From contig NZ_AFEU01000001.1 in the NCBI RefSeq assembly GCF_000262755.1, positions 186,001-250,000 of the forward strand: a DNA stretch of 64,000 nt, in the 5' to 3' direction. Of the stretch, positions 56,514-64,000 are shown in pieces (the first letter of the stretch is position 1; every line of letters begins with the position of its first letter). The DNA comes from Bacillus methanolicus PB1. GTDB lineage: Bacteria > Bacillota > Bacilli > Bacillales > Cytobacillaceae. Both the position numbers and the translations under genes were made by a program. The notes under the pieces were generated by a model. The model had not been told where the DNA came from. It saw only the letters and a list, made by a program, of their open reading frames with translations, and searched no databases.

Positions 56514-56918
56514 CTATTTCCCACCTTTTATGACACTTTGTAGAGATGCAAATTTCCCGTTTAATCTTTCAATTAGTGCATTGTAATAAATTTGATTTGC
56601 AGCAAGATCCGCCATTTCGTGATCAATGTCTACACTGTTTCCGTTCTGGCTGTAAGATAAATTTTTTTTCGTAACAACAGGGCTATTTCCAGTAGACGAC
56701 CCTTCAAAACGAAAATGCCTTTTGTCAGTCCGATAATTTTCAAATGATGAATTGAACTCTTGTTGAAACATTGACTTGAAGCTGACATCTTTTGCTTTGT
56801 AGTTAGGTGTATCAACATTTGCAATATTTTGCGAGATGACTTTTTGCTTCAATGATGAATAGTTTAATGCATTTTCCAAAATGGAAAACGTACTTGAAAA
56901 TAACTTCAATTCGCTCAC
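56514..56918 (-). CDS. flgB: Flagellar rod protein FlgB
   Basis: First gene of the fla/che operon; proximal rod subunit of 134 residues with LNYSSLKQKVISQNIANVDTPNYK (as SLKQKVISQNIANVDTPNYK) and the C-terminal helix starting ADLAANQIYYNALIERL. Upstream 420 bp hold a sigma-A promoter, a sigma-D-like -10 and the codY terminator. Confidence 0.96.
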   Translation of the reverse strand: MSELKLFSSTFSILENALNYSSLKQKVISQNIANVDTPNYKAKDVSFKSMFQQEFNSSFENYRTDKRHFRFEGSSTGNSPVVTKKNLSYSQNGNSVDIDHEMADLAANQIYYNALIERLNGKFASLQSVIKGGK

Positions 56919-56956
56919 CTCACAAATTGTTGCTGAAATTTAATAAAAAATTGCTT

Positions 56957-56964
56957 ATATTGGC
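56957..56964 (-). promoter_or_regulatory. Sigma-D-like -10 element (GCCAATAT) before flgB
   Basis: GCCAATAT matches the sigma-D/sigma-28 -10 GCCGATAT at 7 of 8 bases, 39 bp before flgB, the same place as the weak sigma-D promoter of the B. subtilis fla/che operon. However, the four bases 15 bp upstream are CTAT, not TAAA, so promoter strength is doubtful. Confidence 0.4.
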
Positions 56965-56976
56965 GAAATATGTATA

Positions 56977-57006
56977 ATCATAGTATTTATTGTAATGAAA
57001 TTGCAA
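56977..57006 (-). promoter_or_regulatory. Candidate sigma-A promoter of the fla/che operon
   Basis: TTGCAA (57001-57006) and TATGAT (complement of 56977-56982) are 18 bp apart, 4/6 and 5/6 to consensus, with a leader of about 50 nt to flgB. It lies just upstream of the sigma-D-like -10, which makes overlapping promoters possible. Confidence 0.5.
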
Positions 57007-57300
57007 TAATCTGTCCATGAACAAAAAGTTAAATTTTTATGCTACATAATACCTATTTTCGACAATTTTCTTTTTTTATTCAAAAATGAAACCCTGTTTA
57101 GATTTAATAACATTTAGCATTTTACTTATAACTTTCCTTTCGCCAATTATATTTTAACTGCATTTGCATCTGTTTTACCGGGGCAAAAGTCCTGTTTCAC
57201 ATTAAAGCGAAAGTAAAAATTATGTAAATACAAATCGAATATGTTAAAATATTGTAAAATAAGCAAAAAACTCCCCGTTTTTTGACATCAATTCGCAAAA

Positions 57301-57330
57301 TAAAAAACCTCCGGTTAACGAAGGTTTTTT
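57301..57330 (-). terminator. Rho-independent terminator of codY
   Basis: AACCTTCG/CGGAGGTT (57319-57326 with 57306-57313, one G-U pair) forms an 8-bp stem flanked by A-rich and T-rich runs, with TTTTTT after the stem on the transcribed strand. It begins 9 bp after the codY stop. Confidence 0.85.
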
Positions 57331-57338
57331 CTGCTTTA

Positions 57339-58118
57339 TTAATTTGCTTTTAGTTTTTCCAATTCGACAAGAAACTTATCATTCAATACTTTAATATAAG
57401 TTCCTTTCATCCCAAGTGATCTTGATTCAATGACACCGGCGCTTTCCAATTTGCGGAGGGCATTTACAATAACTGAACGGGTAATCCCTACACGGTCAGC
57501 AATTTTTGAAGCAACCAGCAATCCTTCATGACCGTTTAGTTCCTCAAAAATGTGTTCAATTGCTTCCAATTCACTGTATGATAAAGAGCTGATTGCCATT
57601 TGAACTACTGCTTTGCTGCGGGCTTCTTCTTCAATTTCCTCGGCCTTTTCACGCAAAATCTCCATTCCTACAACGGTCGCACCATATTCGGCAAGAATTA
57701 AATCATCATCATGGAACTGCTCTTCAAGCCTTGCCAAAATCAATGTACCTAAGCGCTCACCGCCTCCGTTAATTGGAACGATTGTAGTTAATCCATTACG
57801 GAATAAGTCTTTATTTTCAACCGGGAATGCGGTATATTCACTTTCAACATCAAGGTTTGGTGACGTTTCCTGAATATTGAACAAGTTCTTTGTATATTCT
57901 TCAGGAAATTGGCGGTCTTCAAGCATTTTCTTCATGCGCTCATTTTCGATTTGCTGATTAATTGCAAAACCTAACAGTTTCCCGCGGCGGCTGACAACAA
58001 AAATATTTGCTTCAATGACGTCACGCAGCGTTTCGGCCATTTCTTTAAAATTAACGGGCTTTCCTGCCGCTTTTTGCAGCATAGCATTGATTTTTCTTGT
58101 TTTACTTAGTAAATCCAT
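57339..58118 (-). CDS. codY: GTP- and branched-chain-amino-acid-sensing repressor CodY
   Basis: Global regulator of nutrient response, sporulation and, in B. subtilis, motility genes. 259 residues: N-terminal GAF domain (to about 155) and C-terminal winged helix-turn-helix with [23 protein letters not shown] (as [20 protein letters not shown]). The protein is almost unchanged from homologues. It is the last gene of the xerC-hslV-hslU-codY operon and is followed by a terminator and the fla/che promoter region. Confidence 0.98.
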   Translation of the reverse strand: MDLLSKTRKINAMLQKAAGKPVNFKEMAETLRDVIEANIFVVSRRGKLLGFAINQQIENERMKKMLEDRQFPEEYTKNLFNIQETSPNLDVESEYTAFPVENKDLFRNGLTTIVPINGGGERLGTLILARLEEQFHDDDLILAEYGATVVGMEILREKAEEIEEEARSKAVVQMAISSLSYSELEAIEHIFEELNGHEGLLVASKIADRVGITRSVIVNALRKLESAGVIESRSLGMKGTYIKVLNDKFLVELEKLKAN

Positions 58119-58217
58119 TATTTCTTCCTCCTATTAAATCGACCAATAAATATTTTAGTGTTTTTTCCTATTAATAATCATTACATACATTATCTAACTA
58201 TCTGCGCAATCATACTA

Positions 58218-59624
58218 TTACAAGATAAATTGACTTAAATCTTTATTTCGGGAAATTGCCCCTAATTTTTCTTCGACATACTGAGGAGTGATCGTGATTG
58301 TATCCATCGTAATATCCGGCGCTTCAAACGATAAATCCTCAAGAAGCTTCTCTAAAATCGTGTGCAATCGCCGTGCACCGATATTGTCAGTGTTTTGATT
58401 CACTTCATACGCAACTTCTGCAATCTTACGAATAGCATCGTCAGAAAATTCAATTTGTATACCTTCTGTTTCCAATAATGCTTCATATTGTTTAATTAAC
58501 GCATTATCAGGTTCAATCAAAATACGATAAAAATCATCTACCGTCAGCTTTGTCAGCTCAACCCGGATCGGGAAGCGGCCCTGGAGCTCAGGGATTAAGT
58601 CTGACGGTTTCGCCATATGAAAAGCACCTGCTGCGATAAACAATATGTGATCAGTTTTAACAGGTCCATATTTCGTAACAACTGTTGAACCCTCAACGAT
58701 CGGGAGAATATCCCTCTGAACTCCCTCGCGTGAGACATCAGCTGTTGAGCCCCCGCTGTTTCTGCTTGCTATTTTATCAATTTCATCTATAAAAATAATA
58801 CCGTTTTGTTCAGCCCGGCTAATGGCATCCTGAATAACCTCATCCATATCAATTAATTTTTGAGCTTCTTCATTCGTTAAAACTTTTCGTGCTTCACGGA
58901 CAGGCAGCTTTCTTTTTTTTCGTCTTTTTGGTAATAAACTGCTGAGTGCATCTTGCATATTCACTCCCATTTGCTCTATGCCTGAACCTTGAAGCAAATC
59001 AAACATAGAAGGCTGCTGTTCTTCAACTTCAACCGTAACAATTTCATCTTCAAGCTGGCCTAGAGACAGCTTTTCTTTTATTACTCTTCTTTTTTCTTGA
59101 ATGGTTTGATCATCTGAAATGCTTGCTTCCGCATCTGTCTGAGAATTTCCTCCACCGAAGAGCATTTCAAGAGGATTTTTATAATTGGCAGATTTTTTGG
59201 CTGAAGGAACAAGCAGCTCAACCAGTCTGCGATTGGCATGCTCTTCCGCGCGTTCTTTTACACTGTTCATTTTTTCTTCTTTTACTAAACGGACAGATGT
59301 TTCAACCAGATCACGAACCATTGATTCGACATCGCGCCCAACATAACCGACTTCGGTGAATTTCGTTGCTTCTACTTTAATAAAAGGAGCCCCGACGAGT
59401 TTAGCCATCCGCCGGGCGATTTCAGTTTTACCAACCCCTGTGGGCCCAATCATTAAAATATTCTTTGGACTAATTTCATCCCGAAGTTTTTCACTTAGCA
59501 AGTTTCGTCGATATCTATTTCGTAAAGCGACTGCAACAGCTTTTTTTGCATCTTTCTGTCCGATAATATACTGGTCAAGCCGCTCAACGATTTGTCTTGG
59601 TGTTAAATTTGTCGTTTTCACCAC
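58218..59624 (-). CDS. hslU: ATP-dependent protease ATPase subunit HslU (ClpY)
   Basis: AAA+ unfoldase of the HslUV/ClpYQ protease. About 468 residues: [17 protein letters not shown] at the start, Walker [14 protein letters not shown] (about 60-72), the variable intermediate domain (about 110-235), Walker [12 protein letters not shown], and the C-terminal sensor 2 ([12 protein letters not shown]) and last residues LSQFIL, which insert into HslV. The start is GTG at 59622-59624 after GGAAGGGA; the frame is open another 20 codons into hslV but without a ribosome binding site. Confidence 0.95.
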   Translation of the reverse strand: MVKTTNLTPRQIVERLDQYIIGQKDAKKAVAVALRNRYRRNLLSEKLRDEISPKNILMIGPTGVGKTEIARRMAKLVGAPFIKVEATKFTEVGYVGRDVESMVRDLVETSVRLVKEEKMNSVKERAEEHANRRLVELLVPSAKKSANYKNPLEMLFGGGNSQTDAEASISDDQTIQEKRRVIKEKLSLGQLEDEIVTVEVEEQQPSMFDLLQGSGIEQMGVNMQDALSSLLPKRRKKRKLPVREARKVLTNEEAQKLIDMDEVIQDAISRAEQNGIIFIDEIDKIASRNSGGSTADVSREGVQRDILPIVEGSTVVTKYGPVKTDHILFIAAGAFHMAKPSDLIPELQGRFPIRVELTKLTVDDFYRILIEPDNALIKQYEALLETEGIQIEFSDDAIRKIAEVAYEVNQNTDNIGARRLHTILEKLLEDLSFEAPDITMDTITITPQYVEEKLGAISRNKDLSQFIL

Positions 59625-59641
59625 ATTCCACTTCCCTTCCG

Positions 59642-60184
59642 TTATAGCTCCTCGACGATAATATTGTGATTCGTATAGACGCAAATTTCCGCTGCTATTT
59701 CAAGCGCCGCTTTAGCAATCTCTTTGGCAGTAAGCACTTCACCGGCATATCGCTTTAATGATCGTCCCGCAGAAAGCGCATAATTCCCGCCCGAACCAAT
59801 GGCAAGGATGCCATCATCCGGCTCAATTACTTCTCCGGTTCCAGAAATTAAAAGCATATTGTTTTCATCCATTACAATCAGCATTGCTTCCAACTGACGT
59901 AACACCTTGTCGCTGCGCCATTTTTTTGCTAACTCAACAGCTGCTCTTTTCAGATTGCCGTTAAATTCCTCAAGCTTTCCTTCAAACATTTCAAAAAGAG
60001 TAAAAGCATCGGCAACAGAACCTGCAAAACCCGCAATCACTTTACCATTGAACAACTTGCGGACTTTTCTTGCAGTATGCTTCATCACAACCGCATTTCC
60101 GAATGTAACTTGGCCGTCCCCGGCCATTGCACATTTCCCTTTATGTTGAATGGCAAAAATGGTCGTTGAGTGAAATTGTGACAA
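59642..60184 (-). CDS. hslV: ATP-dependent protease proteolytic subunit HslV (ClpQ)
   Basis: Proteasome-like peptidase of HslUV. 180 residues. The threonine pair that begins mature enterobacterial HslV is preceded here by MSQFHS, so the N-terminus is extended, as in B. subtilis CodW, reported to use an N-terminal serine. [22 protein letters not shown] and [14 protein letters not shown] are the family signatures. Start: TTG behind AGGAGGAAG. The hslU start follows 17 bp after the stop. Confidence 0.95.
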   Translation of the reverse strand: MSQFHSTTIFAIQHKGKCAMAGDGQVTFGNAVVMKHTARKVRKLFNGKVIAGFAGSVADAFTLFEMFEGKLEEFNGNLKRAAVELAKKWRSDKVLRQLEAMLIVMDENNMLLISGTGEVIEPDDGILAIGSGGNYALSAGRSLKRYAGEVLTAKEIAKAALEIAAEICVYTNHNIIVEEL

Positions 60185-60205
60185 ATTTCTTCCTCCTTTA
60201 GGAGT

Positions 60206-61108
60206 CTATGCCCTCGGATGATGGGACATATACGTTTTTCTTAAAAATTCATTTGTAACATGAGTATATACTTGAGTTGAAGATAAATATGCGTGTCCCA
60301 AAAGCTCCTGCACCGTTCTCATATCAGCTCCGTTGCTCAACAAATGCGTCGCAAATGTATGGCGCAGCTTATGTGGGTGTATTTTTCCGTTAAGGGAAGA
60401 TTTTTCGATCAGTGAATTTAAGATCACACGGATGCCTCTGTCCGATAAAGGGCCTCCCCGAAAGTTTACAAATAAATAATCGTGTGTCTCTTTGCCATTT
60501 AATAATTGCTTCCTCCCGTCATTTATGTAGACTTCCAATGCTACATGTGCAAAACTCCCGAATGGAACATACCGTTCTTTATGTCCTTTTCCGTGAACGA
60601 GTACTGTTGCTAAATACATATCAAGATCAGAGAGCTTAATATGGCTGCACTCGCTGACGCGAATGCCGGTAGCATATAAAACTTCAAGAAGAGCCCTGTT
60701 CCGCTGGCCAAGAGGAGTATTATCCTCACAAGCTTTAAACAGTTCTGCCAATTCCTCTTCATAAAAAAAATCGGGAAGCCTTTTCTCTTGTTTAGGCGTG
60801 GAAACAAGAGAAAAGGGATTTTCTTTTACAATCTTTTCCCTCAGCAAAAATTTATAAAAGCTTCTAAGACTTGATATTTTACGTGCAACCGATTTTCTTG
60901 AAAGTTTTTTCTCATAAAGCTTTGTCAAATACAAGCGCACATCAAAATATTGTACATCGGCCAGTCCGCCTATCGCTTGTTCAGAAATGAACATAAAGAA
61001 ATCTCTTATATCCTGTTGGTAATGCTCAACTGTATATTGTGAGTAATTTTTCTCTATTTGTAAATATTCAATAAATAACTTTAATGAAACTTTCACATTT
61101 GCTATCAC
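60206..61108 (-). CDS. xerC: Site-specific tyrosine recombinase XerC (CodV)
   Basis: Resolves chromosome dimers at dif with its partner XerD. About 300 residues: N-terminal SAM-like DNA-binding domain and catalytic domain with Arg in ATGIRVSE, Lys on HGKGHKERYVPFG, HKLRHTFATHL (His-x-x-Arg) and nucleophile Tyr in STQVYTHV. Start is ambiguous: GTG at 61106-61108 is eight nt behind GAGGTG; GTG at 61115-61117 is the longer option. First gene of the codVWXY-type operon. Confidence 0.94.
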   Translation of the reverse strand: MIANVKVSLKLFIEYLQIEKNYSQYTVEHYQQDIRDFFMFISEQAIGGLADVQYFDVRLYLTKLYEKKLSRKSVARKISSLRSFYKFLLREKIVKENPFSLVSTPKQEKRLPDFFYEEELAELFKACEDNTPLGQRNRALLEVLYATGIRVSECSHIKLSDLDMYLATVLVHGKGHKERYVPFGSFAHVALEVYINDGRKQLLNGKETHDYLFVNFRGGPLSDRGIRVILNSLIEKSSLNGKIHPHKLRHTFATHLLSNGADMRTVQELLGHAYLSSTQVYTHVTNEFLRKTYMSHHPRA

Positions 61109-61171
61109 GAGCACCACACCTCACAAGGGCTACATAATATTATCATAAATTACTAGCCCTTGCAATGAAAT

Positions 61172-62479
61172 TTACAAATTTTTCACAAAGTTCTGAATTG
61201 TTTCCAATGCTCTATTTGCATAACTTTCATTTCTCTCTTTTTTGCTTTTGATCTTTTCAGGAAGCTCAGGAAACAACCCAAAATTGGCATTCATCGGCTG
61301 AAAATTGTCCGGGTTGGCAGTCGTTATATACCGCGCCATGCTTCCGATGGCTGTTTCACTAGGAAACTCAACAAGGTCCTGCCCTTTAACAAGGCGGGCA
61401 GCATTAATACCGGCTATTAATCCGCTGGCTGCCGATTCTACATACCCTTCTACTCCTGTCATCTGCCCGGCAAAAAATAAATCCGGCCGGTCTTTGAACT
61501 GGTACGTTGCTTTTAACACTTTCGGTGAGTTTATAAATGTGTTGCGGTGCATAACGCCATAACGAACAATTTCAGCATTTTCAAGACCCGGAATCATGCG
61601 GATAACTTCCTTTTGCGGTCCCCACTTCAAATGTGTTTGAAAACCGACAATATTATAAAGTGTTCCTGCTGCATCATCTTGGCGAAGCTGAACAACCGCA
61701 AACGGCCTCTTTCCTGTACGCGGATCTTCCAATCCGACAGGTTTCATTGGCCCAAACAGCAATGTTTTTTTTCCTCGGGATGCCATTACTTCAATTGGCA
61801 TGCATCCCTCAAAAAAGATTTCTTTTTCAAATTCCTTTAAAGGCACTGTTTCAGCAGAGATAAGCGCATCATAAAAGCGGTTAAATTCCTCTTCAGTCAT
61901 CGGGCAGTTTAAATAAGCCGCTTCTCCTTTATCATAACGAGATTTTAGATAGACTTTATCCATGTCGATACTGTCTTTTTCAATGATAGGAGCTGCTGCA
62001 TCGTAGAAATATAAATAATCTTCGCCTGTTAATTTTCTCAACTGCTCTGACAGCGCCTCGCTTGTTAATGGTCCGGTAGCAATGATCGTAGGCCCTTCCG
62101 GAATTTCTATCACTTCCTCATTAATAACCGTCACATTTTCATGGTTTTTCACCCGGTCAGTAACTTTTGCCGCAAATTCATGACGGTCAACAGCAAGGGC
62201 TCCGCCTGCAGGAACCGCGCAATCATCTGCAGAACGAATGATAACAGAATCAAGTATTCTCATTTCTTCTTTTAAAACGCCGACAGCATTTGTTAATGTA
62301 TTTGCCCTTAATGAATTGCTGCAAACGAGCTCAGCAAATTTATCGGTATGATGGGCAGGTGTTTGTTTTACCGGCCTCATTTCATATAATCGAACCTTTA
62401 TTGCGCGCTTTGCCAGCTGCCAGGCAGCTTCACTTCCGGCAAGGCCCGCACCGATCACGTTAACCGTAGTTTCATTCAT
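61172..62479 (-). CDS. trmFO: tRNA m5U54 methyltransferase TrmFO (Gid)
   Basis: Folate- and FAD-dependent methylation of U54 in tRNA. 435 residues: [16 protein letters not shown] (dinucleotide loop), the conserved Cys motif [37 protein letters not shown] (as [14 protein letters not shown]) and [20 protein letters not shown] (as [16 protein letters not shown]). The ATG at 62477-62479 follows GGAGGAAC; a TTG five codons upstream is inside that site. It has its own candidate promoter. Confidence 0.96.
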   Translation of the reverse strand: MNETTVNVIGAGLAGSEAAWQLAKRAIKVRLYEMRPVKQTPAHHTDKFAELVCSNSLRANTLTNAVGVLKEEMRILDSVIIRSADDCAVPAGGALAVDRHEFAAKVTDRVKNHENVTVINEEVIEIPEGPTIIATGPLTSEALSEQLRKLTGEDYLYFYDAAAPIIEKDSIDMDKVYLKSRYDKGEAAYLNCPMTEEEFNRFYDALISAETVPLKEFEKEIFFEGCMPIEVMASRGKKTLLFGPMKPVGLEDPRTGKRPFAVVQLRQDDAAGTLYNIVGFQTHLKWGPQKEVIRMIPGLENAEIVRYGVMHRNTFINSPKVLKATYQFKDRPDLFFAGQMTGVEGYVESAASGLIAGINAARLVKGQDLVEFPSETAIGSMARYITTANPDNFQPMNANFGLFPELPEKIKSKKERNESYANRALETIQNFVKNL

Positions 62480-62500
62480 TCTATGTTCCTCCAAATTAGC

Positions 62501-62529
62501 AAACTAAGTTTATAAAATTTTTATGTCAA
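62501..62529 (-). promoter_or_regulatory. Candidate sigma-A promoter of trmFO
   Basis: A perfect -35 TTGACA (complement of 62524-62529) is followed at 17 bp by TAGTTT (3/6 to the -10 consensus), 22 bp before trmFO. The leader would be short. Confidence 0.35.
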
Positions 62530-62604
62530 ATTCCATGTTTTTTATTTGCATTTGTGTCCAAAAATGCTTTTACAATACGAAATTAAATACGAATAGTTCA
62601 ATAG

Positions 62605-62628
62605 AAAAGAGTGAGCCTCGAGCTCACC
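62605..62628 (-). terminator. Terminator of topA
   Basis: GTGAGC and GCTCAC (62623-62628 with 62612-62617) form a 6-bp stem with a 5-nt loop, followed shortly by TCTTTTC. It begins 5 bp after the topA stop. Moderately strong. Confidence 0.65.
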
Positions 62629-62632
62629 CTGA

Positions 62633-64000
62633 TTATTGCTGTTCCTCTTTGTAATCACATGCAATGCATTGAACTTGGACGCCCTTTTTAAGTTTCTTTT
62701 CCACAAGCAAGTGCTCGCATTTAGGGCAGCTGCGCGGCAAAGGCTTATCCCAAGAGATGAAATCACATTCAGGAAAACGGTCGCACCCGTAAAAAACCCT
62801 GCGCTTTTTACTTTTTCTTTCAATGATATTACCTTCTTTACATTTCGGGCACTTCACGCCAATTTCTTTTACAATTGGTTTTGTATTGCGGCAATCAGGA
62901 AAATTGCTGCAAGCCATAAATTTTCCGAAACGGCCCATTTTGTAAACCATTGGATTGCCGCATTCATCGCAATCTTCGCCGGCGGGTTCATCTTTTATTT
63001 CAACTTTTTCCATCTCTTGTTCCGCTTTTTCAAGGTGTGTGGCAAAGTCCCTATAAAATTCATCGATAATTTTTACCCATTTTACTTTGCCGACTTCAAT
63101 ATCATCCAAATCCTTCTCCATTTTTGCAGTAAATTCAACATCTAGTATATCCGGGAAAAACTCTAAAATCAAATCTAAAACAATTTCCCCGAGCTCCGTT
63201 GGAACAAAACGCTTATTATCAAGGGAAACATAGCCTCGTTTTTGAATCGTATCAAGGGTCGGAGCGTATGTTGAAGGACGCCCGATTCCGAGCTCTTCCA
63301 AAGTTTTTACCAAGCGGGCTTCCGTATAGCGCGGAGGAGGCTGCGTGAAATGCTGTTTTGGTTCAATGTCTGTTTTCAGCACTTCATCTCTTTCCGCCAA
63401 TTCAGGAAGCATATTTTCCTTTTCTTCGGTTTGATCGTCCGTTCCTTCTACATATACTTTCATAAATCCGGAGAATTTAATTTTTGAACCTGTCGCTCTG
63501 AAAAGAACATTACCGTTTTCCAGATCGACACTCATTGTATCCATTACAGCTGGAGCCATTTGGCTTGCAACAAATCTTTCCCAAATAAGTTTGTACAAAC
63601 GAAGCTGGTCACGTGTAAGAAACTCTTTAACACTTGACGGGTCGCGGAAAGTGCTTGTTGGGCGTATTGCTTCATGAGCATCCTGGGCATTGGATTGTTT
63701 TTTCTCCTTTCGCTTTTCCTCCTGAAGATACTCCTTGCCAAACACATTTTCAATATACTGAGCCGCTTCAGATTGAGCGACTTCCGATACGCGGGTAGAG
63801 TCGGTTCTCATGTATGTAATCAAACCGACCGTACCTTCTTTTCCAAGATCAATTCCCTCATAAAGCTGCTGCGCAAGCATCATCGTTTTCTTGGTTCGAA
63901 AACTTAACTTTCGAGCTGCTTCCTGCTGCAAAGAAGAGGTTGTAAAAGGCGGAGCCGGATTTCGTTTTCTTTCTTTCTTCGCAACAGATGCTACTTTAAA
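62633..64000 (-). CDS. topA: DNA topoisomerase I, C-terminal two-thirds (runs off the window)
   Basis: Type IA topoisomerase that relaxes negative supercoils. The frame is open to the window edge (about 455 codons in view) and the start codon lies outside. Visible: the [14 protein letters not shown] helix, the catalytic tyrosine in [12 protein letters not shown] (codon at 63812-63814), ALIRPT-type [29 protein letters not shown] (as [17 protein letters not shown]), and three C-terminal zinc ribbons ([24 protein letters not shown], each with later Cys pairs). Cut by the window edge, not truncated in the genome. A terminator follows. Confidence 0.97.
   Translation of the reverse strand, partial: FKVASVAKKERKRNPAPPFTTSSLQQEAARKLSFRTKKTMMLAQQLYEGIDLGKEGTVGLITYMRTDSTRVSEVAQSEAAQYIENVFGKEYLQEEKRKEKKQSNAQDAHEAIRPTSTFRDPSSVKEFLTRDQLRLYKLIWERFVASQMAPAVMDTMSVDLENGNVLFRATGSKIKFSGFMKVYVEGTDDQTEEKENMLPELAERDEVLKTDIEPKQHFTQPPPRYTEARLVKTLEELGIGRPSTYAPTLDTIQKRGYVSLDNKRFVPTELGEIVLDLILEFFPDILDVEFTAKMEKDLDDIEVGKVKWVKIIDEFYRDFATHLEKAEQEMEKVEIKDEPAGEDCDECGNPMVYKMGRFGKFMACSNFPDCRNTKPIVKEIGVKCPKCKEGNIIERKSKKRRVFYGCDRFPECDFISWDKPLPRSCPKCEHLLVEKKLKKGVQVQCIACDYKEEQQ

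Larger units (their letters stand above)
56919..57338 (-). other. 420-bp intergenic control region between codY and flgB
   Basis: Contains, in transcription order, the codY terminator (57301-57330), a stretch of about 290 bp of AT-rich DNA with no supported gene, then the candidate sigma-A and sigma-D promoters of the fla/che operon. On the AT-rich stretch AATTGTCGAAAATA resembles a CodY box with one base missing; I do not count it as a site. Confidence 0.7.

Noticed and set aside
57048-57066. CodY-box-like sequence in the fla/che control region
   Set aside because: AATTGTCGAAAATA lacks one base of the AATTTTCWGAAAATT consensus and has further mismatches; without a score it cannot be claimed, although CodY control of motility is known in B. 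subtilis.
62636-63145. Plus-strand open frame of 169 codons opposite topA
   Set aside because: Mirror of the topA zinc-ribbon region; Phe-rich product without recognisable domain.

Overview
The window is 64 kb of a low-GC (roughly 40% by eye) Bacillaceae chromosome. The evidence is gene content and order: it reads, on the minus strand, as the block from topA to asd known from Bacillus subtilis, with sporulation genes (dpaA/dpaB, ymxH, mlpA, ylxY), a CheC/CheD/FliY-type chemotaxis system, sigma-D, SwrB/SwrD and PolC. Protein lengths and motifs match Bacillus sensu lato; I cannot name the species. All 65 genes are on the minus strand, so transcription runs from position 64000 towards 1. There are no tRNA or rRNA genes, CRISPR arrays, prophage or transposase genes.

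Layout in the direction of transcription. (1) 64000-57300: topA (5' end outside the window), trmFO, then xerC(codV)-hslV(clpQ)-hslU(clpY)-codY, ending in a terminator. (2) 57300-56919: a 420-bp promoter region. (3) 56918-29366: the complete fla/che operon, from flgB-flgC-fliE-fliF-fliG-fliH-fliI-fliJ-ylxF-fliK-flgD-flgE-swrD-fliL-fliM-fliY-cheY-fliO-fliP-fliQ-fliR-flhB-flhA-flhF-flhG to cheB-cheA-cheW-cheC-cheD-sigD-swrB. It builds the basal body, export apparatus, hook and switch, supplies the chemotaxis core, and ends with the sigma factor for late flagellar genes. (4) 29365-26009: rpsB, tsf, pyrH, frr. (5) 25900-19680: uppS, cdsA, dxr, rseP, proS, the isoprenoid, phospholipid and site-2 protease block. 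(6) 19500-15000: polC. (7) 14908-7607: rimP-nusA-ylxR-ylxQ-infB-ylxP-rbfA-truB-ribF, the translation-initiation and ribosome-maturation operon. (8) 7486-4789: rpsO, pnp. (9) 4680-1: ylxY, mlpA, ymxH, dpaA, dpaB and the start of asd (envelope, sporulation and diaminopimelate/dipicolinate branch).

Most of the window is highly conserved housekeeping DNA. The part gene families do not explain is a set of palindromic intergenic repeats sharing arms of the type GGGTC(A/T)GACCC and usually a CAATATAT core. I find four long copies (9540-9660, 19551-19680, 21418-21525, 27344-27465), one half copy (30831-30868) and one short hairpin (2337-2389). All lie close downstream of a stop codon, and two carry a U-tract on the transcribed strand, so they resemble MITE/REP-like elements acting as 3'-end hairpins. 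No transposase is nearby. This is the best candidate for something under-described. Many start codons had to be moved inward to fit the ribosome binding site, and more than ten genes appear to start with GTG or TTG.
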